Shown here: one piece after another, positions 1 to 5,547 of the stretch
How the letters are laid out: every line of letters begins with the position of its first letter
Numbering within the stretch: the stretch's first letter is position 1
From: Terrirubrum sp051646285
GTDB taxonomy: Bacteria > Pseudomonadota > Alphaproteobacteria > Rhizobiales > Beijerinckiaceae
Length of the DNA stretch: 6,628 nt
Reading direction: 5' to 3'
NCBI GenBank assembly: GCA_051646285.1
Contig: JBOFCU010000136.1
Span: forward strand, 1 to 6,628
The notes under the pieces: generated by a model
The model's database searches: none
Told to the model about the DNA's origin: nothing
The model's input: only the letters and a program-made list of their open reading frames with translations
Position numbers and translations under genes: made by a program

Positions 1-1
1 T

Positions 2-61
2 GCCGAGGCGCTCATGACCCGCCAGCGCCAGCCAGAGCTGGACCAGAAGTATGCCGGCTGA
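2..61 (+). CDS. C-terminal tail of an unidentified upstream gene (partial)
   Basis: The frame beginning at base 2 is open for 19 codons and ends in TGA at 59-61. The visible tail is AEALMTRQRQPELDQKYAG, a polar and charged C-terminus. Nothing in it identifies a family. It is read as coding because it lies directly upstream of, and on the same strand as, the transporter gene, with a 102-base gap that holds a stem-loop. The fragment is short enough for the frame to be open by chance, so this is only a tentative call. A second frame stays open to a TGA at 76-78 and cannot be excluded. Confidence 0.3.
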   Translation, partial: AEALMTRQRQPELDQKYAG

Positions 62-82
62 TGCACCGCCACCGGTGAGAAT

Positions 83-116
83 GGCCATCATGACCCATCA
101 GCACGATGGGTTGGCC
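83..116 (+). promoter_or_regulatory. Stem-loop between the upstream gene end and the transporter gene
   Basis: ACCCATC (93-99) pairs perfectly with GATGGGT (105-111) around the loop AGCAC. The structure is extended by GGCCA (83-87) pairing with TGGCC (112-116), which leaves a one-sided five-base bulge at 88-92. That gives twelve pairs in 34 bases, all outside any convincing gene. No T-run follows, so it is not a classical intrinsic terminator. It could end the upstream message in a factor-assisted way, stabilise a processed 3' end, or be an operator or leader structure for the transporter gene 48 bases further on. Confidence 0.5.
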
Positions 117-163
117 TCGGGATCCTCCTCAGCCGTGGCTCTGTCATCGACCGGCTGGACGCC

Positions 164-1351
164 ATGACCGCGATGCCGCTTTCGGCGCAGAAGCAGGCCC
201 CACTGCCTGCCCTGCCTGCCATCCAGTGGCCCGCGCTGCTGTTTGCCCTCGCGGGTCTGGCATGGATCACCGTGGCAGCGATGAACAACGCGCCTGCGCG
301 CCTCTCGCTTTTGCCCGCCATCGGCTTTGGTGCCGGTTTTGCCCTCTACCGTGCATCCCTAGGTTTTGCCTCGGCATGGCGTGTCTGGTTGAGCGAGGGC
401 CGGTCACGCGGCGTGCGGGCGCAGATCGTCATGATCGGACTGGCGGCGGTTGCCTTCTTTCCGCTGCTCGCCTACGGATCTTTCGGTGGCTTGCCTCTCA
501 CCGGATTCGTCAACCCGGTTGGCGTGGCCTTGTGCGTTGGCGCGTTTTTATTCGGCATCGGCATGCAGCTTGGTGGCGGCTGTGGTTCCGGCACCCTTTA
601 CACGGCCGGTGGCGGCAATGTGCGGATGGTCATCACACTGGCCGCTTTTATTGCCGGCTCGGTCATCGCGGCAATGGATTTCGGCGGCTGGAGCGAGTGG
701 CCATCGGCGGGCGCCTATTCCATCGTGACGCATCTTGGTGCGGGGCCTGCACTGTTCGTAGTCCTCACCCTTTTGTCCGCAGCATACCGTTTGCTTGTGA
801 TGCGCGAACAGGCCCGCCACGGAAAAATCGTACCCTTTTGGGCTGACGGGATTGATTTTCCATTGCGCGCGCACTGGACGCTGATGTCCGCTGTGCTGGC
901 ACTGGTTCTGGTGAATATCGCCACGCTTCTGGTGGCTGGCCGCCCCTGGGGTATCACCTCGGCGTTTGCACTCTGGGGCAGCAAGATCGTTGCGCTGACG
1001 GGTGCCGATGTTCACCTGTGGCCCTATTGGCAAGGCGACCCGTCTTTGAGCGCGAGCGTCTTTGCTGATGGCACATCGCTGATGAATTTTGGTCTGATGC
1101 TGGGTGCCTTTTCCGCCGCTGCATTGGCAGGGGCTCTCAAGCCGCAATGGCGGATCGCGGGCAAGACACTGGCTGCCTCCATCATTGGTGGCCTGCTCAT
1201 GGGCTACGGAGCGCGCCTTGCGACGGGCTGCAACATCGGTGCCTTTTTCTCCGGCATGGCATCCGGCAGTCTGCACGGGGCGGTCTGGCTGCTGTTTGCC
1301 CTGCCAGGCACGATGGTCGGCATAAGGCTGCGCGCGCTGTTCGCACCCTGA
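164..1351 (+). CDS. YeeE/YedE family sulfur-compound transporter
   Basis: This is a 395-residue, very hydrophobic inner-membrane protein. It has the two signature motifs of the YeeE/YedE (sulf_transp) family: QLGGGCGSGTLY at residues 135-146, with Cys140, and RLATGCNIGAFFSG at 351-364, with Cys356. The motifs sit in the two halves of an internally duplicated fold. Characterised members (TsuA) import thiosulfate by passing it along conserved cysteines; other members are linked to selenium or other sulfur compounds. The substrate here is therefore inferred. About nine to ten hydrophobic stretches are visible, beginning at residues 23-40 and ending near 373-388. The length fits the long two-repeat form. 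ATG 164 is the first start codon in the frame after the stop at 59-61, although its ribosome binding site is weak; ATG 173 is an alternative. No TusA-like partner gene is present in the window. It converges on the hydrolase gene with a 21-base gap. Confidence 0.9.
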   Translation: MTAMPLSAQKQAPLPALPAIQWPALLFALAGLAWITVAAMNNAPARLSLLPAIGFGAGFALYRASLGFASAWRVWLSEGRSRGVRAQIVMIGLAAVAFFPLLAYGSFGGLPLTGFVNPVGVALCVGAFLFGIGMQLGGGCGSGTLYTAGGGNVRMVITLAAFIAGSVIAAMDFGGWSEWPSAGAYSIVTHLGAGPALFVVLTLLSAAYRLLVMREQARHGKIVPFWADGIDFPLRAHWTLMSAVLALVLVNIATLLVAGRPWGITSAFALWGSKIVALTGADVHLWPYWQGDPSLSASVFADGTSLMNFGLMLGAFSAAALAGALKPQWRIAGKTLAASIIGGLLMGYGARLATGCNIGAFFSGMASGSLHGAVWLLFALPGTMVGIRLRALFAP

Positions 1352-1372
1352 AGGCACGATTCCACAAGAACG

Positions 1373-2206
1373 CTAGCGCTCAGGCTTGGAGATTTTTGCA
1401 AGCGCGTAGCTGAACCAGTCAAACCTGAAATTGTGGCCTTCGGTATGGCTGCAATACATGAACTGGCCCGGAGCCTGGCATAGGGCCGTCGCGGTGCACG
1501 CCAGCCCGCCCGGCATATCGGGTTGAGACAGCCACCGCAGCGGCATTTCGCACCGTTTGGCACGGGCAACCGCCATCAACGCTTTTTCGACAGGCGCCTG
1601 CCGCAGGCCCGATCGCACGGCACGGCCTTGCAAGGGCACCACGGTGTCATCGCTGCCATGGAAATGGAATACGGGCACGCCAACCGGCTGACAGTCCACG
1701 GGTGCAGGCTCCCAGAACGCGCCGGAAAAGGCGATGTAGCCGGAAAAGTGCGGCGAGCCGCCACACGCAAGCTTCCAGACCATCGAAGCGCCCAGCGAAA
1801 ATCCGGCCGCAACAACCGGAAGGCTGCCAATCGCCATGCGCTGCCGGGCATCCGCGAGAACCGCATCTGCGAAGGCCGTGTCATCGCGCGGGTAGGCCCC
1901 GCCGTCGACAACTGACCAGCGGTTGTTCAAACCATCCGGCAACAGCAGGATGGCCTGCTCCCGCTCCGCCCATTGGCGGAAATCCGCCATGGTCAATTCC
2001 TGGCGTGCTGAACTGCCAAACCCGTGAAAAAACATGATCACATGGCGCGCGGCCTGTGCTGGAACATAGGCGTGATAGCGCCCCTGCGTGACCACGCAGC
2101 CCTCGCGGGCATCGCATGGCTCATTGGCCAGTGCAGGTGTGACGGTCAGAAGCGGGACAATCACGCCCAGACGCGCCCAGACCCCGGCCCAAGGGTTGCG
2201 CGTCAT
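1373..2206 (-). CDS. Exported alpha/beta hydrolase, polyhydroxybutyrate depolymerase/LpqC-like
   Basis: This 277-residue protein has an N-terminal Sec-type signal peptide (basic start, hydrophobic residues about 13-23, likely cleavage after ALA at 25-27), so it acts in the periplasm or outside the cell. The alpha/beta-hydrolase elements appear in order: HGFGSS (61-66), a probable oxyanion-hole loop; AGFSLGAS (134-141), the nucleophile elbow with Ser137; HGSDDTVVP (183-191), carrying the likely acid Asp186 or Asp187; and EGHNF (256-260) with the likely catalytic His258. It has eight cysteines after the signal peptide (31, 37, 148, 172, 219, 237, 243, 252), which suggests disulfides. The family (COG3509-like) includes polyester depolymerases and feruloyl or acetyl esterases, so the exact substrate cannot be given. 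ATG 2206 is chosen because it puts the signal peptide at the N-terminus. The frame stays open upstream to 2620, and ATG 2248 is an alternative start. The ribosome binding site is weak. Confidence 0.8.
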   Translation of the reverse strand: MTRNPWAGVWARLGVIVPLLTVTPALANEPCDAREGCVVTQGRYHAYVPAQAARHVIMFFHGFGSSARQELTMADFRQWAEREQAILLLPDGLNNRWSVVDGGAYPRDDTAFADAVLADARQRMAIGSLPVVAAGFSLGASMVWKLACGGSPHFSGYIAFSGAFWEPAPVDCQPVGVPVFHFHGSDDTVVPLQGRAVRSGLRQAPVEKALMAVARAKRCEMPLRWLSQPDMPGGLACTATALCQAPGQFMYCSHTEGHNFRFDWFSYALAKISKPER

Positions 2207-2440
2207 CACAGCGCACACCACCGCAGCGGGCACCGCTCCTGCAAGCATAATGGCGGCAGAATTTTCAGCATCACTATCTCCGGCTCCGGGTGTGCCGGCT
2301 CCATGCGCGACGATACCAGCATCCTCTACCAGCTGCATGTGGCGCATGACGTCGGCGCGATGGCGGCGGTGCCTGACAGGCGCACCCGCTGTTGAAAAGC
2401 CAGCGGAGGCAACACAGGAAACAACAAAACAATGCAGCCT
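2207..2440. other. Gene-poor divergent region between the hydrolase gene and the nrsF promoter
   Basis: No convincing gene was found here. The minus-strand frame of the hydrolase remains open through this stretch, but its translation looks like no known domain and its third codon positions show no clear GC preference, unlike the real genes nearby. Overlapping plus-strand frames are equally unconvincing. The region must contain the hydrolase promoter, but no clear sigma70 boxes were recognised. An A-rich tract at 2421-2432 lies just upstream of the -35 element at 2441 and could help RNA polymerase bind. Confidence 0.5.
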
Positions 2441-2466
2441 GTAACAAATGGGCCGGATAACGCGAA
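2441..2466 (+). promoter_or_regulatory. SigF-type ECF promoter upstream of nrsF
   Basis: A -35 element GTAACA (2441-2446) is followed by exactly 16 bases and a -10 element CGAA (2463-2466). The same pair with the same spacing occurs upstream of bufA1 at 3484-3509. As recalled from the literature, the Caulobacter SigF consensus is GTAACC-N16-CGAA, so only the last -35 base differs. Transcription would start near 2472, giving an approximately 140-base leader before nrsF that contains a short ORF. In Caulobacter this promoter type is autoregulated and drives sigF-nrsF. Confidence 0.82.
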
Positions 2467-2491
2467 TGTGTAAGGAGAGCCGGAAAAGCAC

Positions 2492-2614
2492 GTGCGTTTT
2501 GGCCGTTGGATGAATGCGGCAAGGCTGACACGGATGCCCATGCCGGCGCGTTCGGGAAAGTATGCAAGGACGCAACCACAACAAGCCGATGGTGACAGAA
2601 GTATCGCGACATGA
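2492..2614 (+). CDS. Short ORF overlapping nrsF by ATGA; possible sigF deletion remnant or leader peptide
   Basis: Starting at GTG 2492, the frame encodes 40 residues; starting at the internal ATG 2510, it encodes 34. It ends in a TGA at 2612-2614 that shares ATGA with the nrsF start at 2611. A purine-rich AAGGAGAG (2472-2479) lies 12 bases before the GTG, which is rather far but usable. The product is basic and polar, starts RFGRWMNAAR after the initiator, and matches no complete family. The position, between a SigF-type promoter and nrsF with a stop-start overlap, is where an ECF sigma factor gene normally sits. The N-terminal WMNAAR is faintly like the start of some ECF sigma factors. A large in-frame deletion of sigF is one reading. 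A small leader ORF coupling translation to nrsF is another, and a chance ORF is a third. Confidence 0.35.
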   Translation: MRFGRWMNAARLTRMPMPARSGKYARTQPQQADGDRSIAT

Positions 2615-3243
2615 AAACACATGACCTGATCAGCACACTGGCGGCTGATTTGCCCACCCCGCAGACCTCCATCAGCGAAGCGGCCATGCAGGCACTGCCT
2701 GCAGCAGTAGCGGCATCATTTGCATTTTTTCTGGTTTTTCTTGGGTTTCGTCAGGAGCTTTCTGCACACTGGGTAGCCATTGCCCATAAATTGCTTCTTA
2801 CCGGAATCCTCGCAGGCACGGCCTTGTTCGTCTGCATGCGCGTTGTGCGTCCTGAAAAAAATGGGCCCGCGATGTATTCCGCCCTGGCATTGCCGCTTGT
2901 CGTTCTCGCCGGCCTGGTGTTGACCGATATGATGCAGACAGGTGCGCAAGGGTGGCAGGCCCGCGCGATCGGCAGCAAGGGGCTTTACTGCCTGAGCATG
3001 ATCCCGTTGCTGTCTCTTGCACCGCTCGCGGCCATTTTATTTGCCGCACGCTCCGGTGCTGTGACGCAGCACGCGGTGGCCGGAAGCATGGCCGGATTGG
3101 CGGCAGCAGGCATTGGTGCAACGCTGTATGCGCTGCACTGCACGGATGACAGCCCGCTGTTTGTCGCGTTCTGGTATTCGCTCGCGGCCCTGATCATGGC
3201 TGTTGTTGGTGCCATCGCTTGCCGGATGACCGTGCGCTGGTAA
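2611..3243 (+). CDS. nrsF: NrsF-type (DUF1109) membrane anti-sigma factor
   Basis: This 210-residue protein has about six hydrophobic segments, near residues 30-46, 58-78, 88-107, 123-146, 155-175 and 183-205, which is the DUF1109/NrsF architecture. NrsF in Caulobacter holds the ECF sigma factor SigF at the inner membrane and releases it under heavy-metal stress. Two conserved cysteines fifty residues apart, recalled as C131 and C181, are needed for that response. Here Cys127 (in GLYCLSMIPLLS) and Cys177 (in LHCTDDSPLF) have exactly the same spacing, which strongly supports both identity and metal or redox sensing. The N-terminal about 29 residues are cytosolic and are expected to contact the sigma factor. 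ATG 2611 has only a weak AGAAG (2597-2601) upstream but overlaps the stop of a short ORF, so translation may be coupled. It is preceded by a SigF-type promoter. No sigma factor gene is adjacent, which is unusual for this family. Confidence 0.88.
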   Translation: MKTHDLISTLAADLPTPQTSISEAAMQALPAAVAASFAFFLVFLGFRQELSAHWVAIAHKLLLTGILAGTALFVCMRVVRPEKNGPAMYSALALPLVVLAGLVLTDMMQTGAQGWQARAIGSKGLYCLSMIPLLSLAPLAAILFAARSGAVTQHAVAGSMAGLAAAGIGATLYALHCTDDSPLFVAFWYSLAALIMAVVGAIACRMTVRW

Positions 3244-3483
3244 GCGCCGATTTATTCAATGAAGCGATGCAATGATTGATTGGCCGTTCATGCTGGGATT
3301 TTTGGCTGGCACAAGTCCCGGCATATCCAGATCATGATGGCTCGCGCAATCATGGCCGTCTCCCGGTCCACGGGCGGCAGGCATCCACAAGGGCGAGCAA
3401 GCGGGCGATTGCGCAAAACAGCCTGCCATTCTCTCCTTGCCAGAAATCATGCGGTGGAGACGCATTCACAAAAATGTGTTTGT
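3244..3483. other. Intergenic region between nrsF and the buf promoter
   Basis: The 318-base gap between nrsF and bufA1 contains no convincing gene; its first 240 bases lie upstream of the promoter. Frames open on either strand here lack recognisable domains or good ribosome binding sites. No terminator with a T-run was found after nrsF, so read-through from nrsF into the buf operon is possible. The end of this stretch carries the dyad and A-run next to the -35 element described separately. Confidence 0.5.
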
Positions 3484-3484
3484 G
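3467..3484 (+). promoter_or_regulatory. Dyad and A-run abutting the buf promoter -35 element
   Basis: CACAAA (3467-3472) and TTTGTG (3479-3484) form a perfect six-base inverted repeat around a six-base spacer. The last G is also the first base of the -35 element GTAACA. The A-run at 3470-3474 lies where an UP element would contact the RNA polymerase alpha subunit. The nrsF promoter has a similar ACAAAA tract (2424-2429) at nearly the same distance from its -35 element, but not the dyad. This could be an operator for an additional regulator or simply an A/T-rich UP element. Confidence 0.3.
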
Positions 3485-3509
3485 TAACAATTCACCTGAA
3501 GCCGTCGAA
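3484..3509 (+). promoter_or_regulatory. SigF-type ECF promoter of the buf operon
   Basis: GTAACA (3484-3489), 16 bases, then CGAA (3506-3509). The elements and spacing are identical to those of the promoter upstream of nrsF, and close to the GTAACC-N16-CGAA consensus recalled for Caulobacter SigF. Transcription should begin near 3515, about 47 bases before the bufA1 start. The match implies that an ECF sigma factor controlled by NrsF drives the bufferin operon. Confidence 0.85.
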
Positions 3510-3518
3510 CAGTGAGTA

Positions 3519-3538
3519 TGAGCCGAACGGTTGGCTCA
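3519..3538 (+). promoter_or_regulatory. 5' UTR stem-loop in the buf operon leader
   Basis: TGAGCCGA (3519-3526) pairs with TTGGCTCA (3531-3538) around the loop ACGG. This gives eight pairs, one of them G-U. It begins only a few bases after the predicted transcription start and ends 11 bases before the GGAGA ribosome binding site (3550-3554). A 5'-terminal hairpin of this kind commonly protects a message from decay, which would suit an abundant small exported peptide. A regulatory role is possible but not shown. Confidence 0.5.
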
Positions 3539-3561
3539 CCATAAATGATGGAGAAACACTC

Positions 3562-3858
3562 ATGGATCGCAGAACCCTTTCGCTGGCGCTGGCTGCTTCG
3601 CTGAGCACAGCGCTCACTCTGGCCGCCGCTCCCGCCATGGCGCAGGACGCTGGCAAGGAAAAATGCTTTGGCGTGTCCCTGAAGGGCGCCAATGACTGCG
3701 CGGCTGGGCCTGGCACGACCTGCGCCGGCACCTCCAAGGTTGATTATCAGGGCAACGCCTGGAAGCTCGTGCCGAAGGGAACATGCGACAAGACCGCCTC
3801 GAAAACCTCACCGACCGGATTTGGCCAGCTCAAGGAATTCAAGGAAAAGAAGGCCTGA
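3562..3858 (+). CDS. bufA1: Bufferin precursor, DUF2282 family (BufA1)
   Basis: This 98-residue protein has a clear Sec signal peptide (MDRR start, hydrophobic core residues about 5-22, AMA cleavage site after residue 27). The mature part is about 71 residues and carries four cysteines: Cys35 (EKCFGV), Cys46 (ANDCAAG), Cys54 (GTTCAGTS) and Cys75 (KGTC). This pattern defines DUF2282. In Caulobacter the equivalent peptide is a ribosomally made metallophore whose cysteines are partly converted to thiooxazoles by an MNIO enzyme, and it sequesters copper in the periplasm. The tail is lysine-rich (KEFKEKKA). ATG 3562 is supported by GGAGA (3550-3554) seven bases upstream and by the signal peptide. 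It is the first gene of the operon, directly behind a SigF-type promoter and a 5' stem-loop. The modification state and the metal are inferred from the family, not visible here. Confidence 0.9.
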   Translation: MDRRTLSLALAASLSTALTLAAAPAMAQDAGKEKCFGVSLKGANDCAAGPGTTCAGTSKVDYQGNAWKLVPKGTCDKTASKTSPTGFGQLKEFKEKKA

Positions 3859-3889
3859 TCGCCATCATCCTCACAAGGCGGGCCGTCCG

Positions 3890-4786
3890 ATGCTCATGAC
3901 CACACCAGCCATCGCCGCGGCCCGCTTCCCGCCATTTGCCGGACTGCCTGCGCAGCCCGGAATTGGCCTCAAACCTGAGCATGTCACGCAAATCCTGGAG
4001 GATGGCGCTGGACTCGGCTTTCTTGAGGTCCATGCCGAAAATTATATGGGCGCAGGCGGCGCGCCGCACCATTTCCTGACCAGATTGCGCGAGCGGTTTC
4101 CCCTGTCCATCCACGGTGTCGGCCTGTCCATCGGCGGTGAGACGCCGCTGGATTCAGCCCATCTTGACCGGCTGGCGGACCTGATCGGCCGATACGAGCC
4201 GCAATCATTTTCTGAACATCTGGCCTGGTCCAGTCATGACCAGGCCTATCTCAACGACCTGCTGCCGGTTTCGTATGACACCCCGACACTGACCCGCATC
4301 TGCGACCATATCGACCAGGTGCAGACCCGGCTGGCACGCCGCATGCTGCTTGAAAATCCCTCGACCTATATCGCGTTTCAGTCCAGCACATGGGACGAGG
4401 TTGATTTCATCGCGGAAATTGCCCGGCGGACCGGCTGCGGTTTGTTGCTTGATGTCAACAATGTCATGGTGACCTGTGTGAATCAGGGCCGTGATACCAC
4501 AGCCTATATCGATGCTTTTCCTGTCTCCTCCGTGGGCGAAATTCATCTCGCCGGCCACGCTGAAGACCGCGATGACCAGGGCGAGCGCATCCTGATTGAT
4601 GCGCACGACCGGCCTGTCGCATCCGAAGTGTGGGCGCTTTATCAATACGCATTGACGCGCGTGGGGCCCATGGCAACCCTGATTGAGTGGGACAATGATG
4701 TGCCGCCACTTGATGTTCTGATGGCCGAAGCGGCGCGCGCCAGCCATCTGCTCCGCGCTGAACACCAGCGGCGCAATCTGAGATGA
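3890..4786 (+). CDS. bufB1: MNIO (DUF692) peptide-modifying oxidase, BufB1
   Basis: This 298-residue protein is of typical DUF692 size, a TIM-barrel multinuclear non-heme iron oxidase related to MbnB. Conserved segments in order are: GIGLKPEH (24-31), EVHAENYM (46-53), SIHGVGLSIGG (73-83), SEHLAWS (108-114), LLENPSTY (153-160), LLDVNNV (186-192), EIHLAGHAE (217-225), IDAHD (236-240) and LIEWDND (264-270). Their His, Glu, Asp and Asn residues (for example His48, Glu50, His75, Glu109, His110, Glu155, Asn156, Asp188, Asn190, His219, His223, Asp237, His239, Glu266) are candidates for the iron cluster. The expected reaction uses O2 to turn precursor cysteines into thiooxazoles in the cytoplasm before export. 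The frame opens further upstream, inside bufA1, but ATG 3890 fits family length and leaves a 31-base gap; AAGG (3875-3878) is upstream. ATG 3896 is an alternative. The stop overlaps the bufC1 start. Confidence 0.93.
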   Translation: MLMTTPAIAAARFPPFAGLPAQPGIGLKPEHVTQILEDGAGLGFLEVHAENYMGAGGAPHHFLTRLRERFPLSIHGVGLSIGGETPLDSAHLDRLADLIGRYEPQSFSEHLAWSSHDQAYLNDLLPVSYDTPTLTRICDHIDQVQTRLARRMLLENPSTYIAFQSSTWDEVDFIAEIARRTGCGLLLDVNNVMVTCVNQGRDTTAYIDAFPVSSVGEIHLAGHAEDRDDQGERILIDAHDRPVASEVWALYQYALTRVGPMATLIEWDNDVPPLDVLMAEAARASHLLRAEHQRRNLR

Positions 4787-5547
4787 CACAGGCTGTCTCC
4801 CATTCCGCATTCGCCCGCGCCTTGCTGGATCCTGACAGCGCCATTCCCGCTGGCATCACAGGCCATTCGGGAACGCCCGATGGCAAGCGCTTTGCCATCT
4901 ACCGCAATAATATCATGGTTTCGCTGATTGATGCTCTGGCGGCGCGCTTTCCCGTGACACAGGAATTGGTGGGCGAAGTGTTTTTCCGCGCCATGGCCCG
5001 CTGCTATGTGCCGGACCATCCGCCACGCAGCCGGATCATGTCCGAATATGGTCATGATTTTTCCGATTTCATCGCGGGCTTTGAGCCAGCGGCCTCTGTC
5101 CCCTATTTACCGGATATGGCGCGGCTGGAAGCGCTGTGCACGCAGGCCTATCACGCCGCAGACGCTCTTGCGCTTTCTCATGAGGATTTCGCGGCCTTGG
5201 CTGGCGAAGACCTTCCTGGTCTCCATTTTATTTTGCATCCGGGCTTTCGTCTGTTGCAGTCCCGCTTTGCGGTGGCATCCCTCTGGGCTGCCCATCAGGG
5301 AGTGTTGAATATCGCGAACGTTGATCCCAGCCTGCCGGAAGATGTCCTGATTATCCGGCCGCAACTGACCGTTGAGGTCATGCGCGCGCCGCCCGGTGCC
5401 GCAGTATTTTTCTTGAATTTGCAAGAGGGGAAAAATCTTGGTGCAGCCGCCGCAGAGGCGGCTGGCGCGCGCGCAGAATTTAATCTCGCGCAGGCCATGC
5501 ATCTGATGATAACCAGCGGAATGGTTGTTGCCGCGCAACGCACATGA
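4783..5547 (+). CDS. bufC1: DUF2063 partner protein of the MNIO enzyme, BufC1
   Basis: This 254-residue protein has the DUF2063 N-terminal domain. RFAIYRNN at 37-44, the helix FFRAMARCYVPDHPP at 67-81 and YLPDMARLEAL at 108-118 are characteristic. The C-terminal half, with HPGFRLLQSRF at 152-162, forms the second domain that in the related MbnC helps recruit the precursor peptide. It has no signal peptide or membrane segment, so it is cytoplasmic, and it is expected to form a complex with BufB1 and deliver BufA1 to it. The start shares ATGA with the bufB1 stop (4783-4786), which implies translational coupling and matched amounts of the two partners. It has no ribosome binding site of note of its own. 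It is the last recognisable operon gene, and the DoxX-type fourth gene seen in some bufferin operons is not present. Confidence 0.92.
   Translation: MTQAVSHSAFARALLDPDSAIPAGITGHSGTPDGKRFAIYRNNIMVSLIDALAARFPVTQELVGEVFFRAMARCYVPDHPPRSRIMSEYGHDFSDFIAGFEPAASVPYLPDMARLEALCTQAYHAADALALSHEDFAALAGEDLPGLHFILHPGFRLLQSRFAVASLWAAHQGVLNIANVDPSLPEDVLIIRPQLTVEVMRAPPGAAVFFLNLQEGKNLGAAAAEAAGARAEFNLAQAMHLMITSGMVVAAQRT

Noticed and set aside
548..1357. Long open frame on the minus strand opposite the transporter gene
   Set aside because: It lies wholly opposite a gene with clear family motifs, and its translation is rich in Arg, Gln and His with no recognisable domain. It is an antisense shadow in GC-rich DNA.
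2326..2622. Minus-strand 98-codon frame with a hydrophobic centre in the divergent region
   Set aside because: It has no family match by eye and no good ribosome binding site, and it overlaps the nrsF promoter and start. A small membrane protein cannot be fully excluded but is not supported.
3280..3561. In-frame N-terminal extension of bufA1
   Set aside because: The frame is open upstream, but extension would bury the signal peptide and run through the promoter and 5' hairpin. GGAGA before ATG 3562 decides the start.
3692..3889. In-frame N-terminal extension of bufB1 inside bufA1
   Set aside because: The extension is Arg/Pro-rich, overlaps bufA1 in another frame and would exceed the normal DUF692 length.
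4205..4810. 201-codon minus-strand frame opposite bufB1
   Set aside because: bufB1 has complete MNIO motifs on the other strand. The antisense product has no domain.
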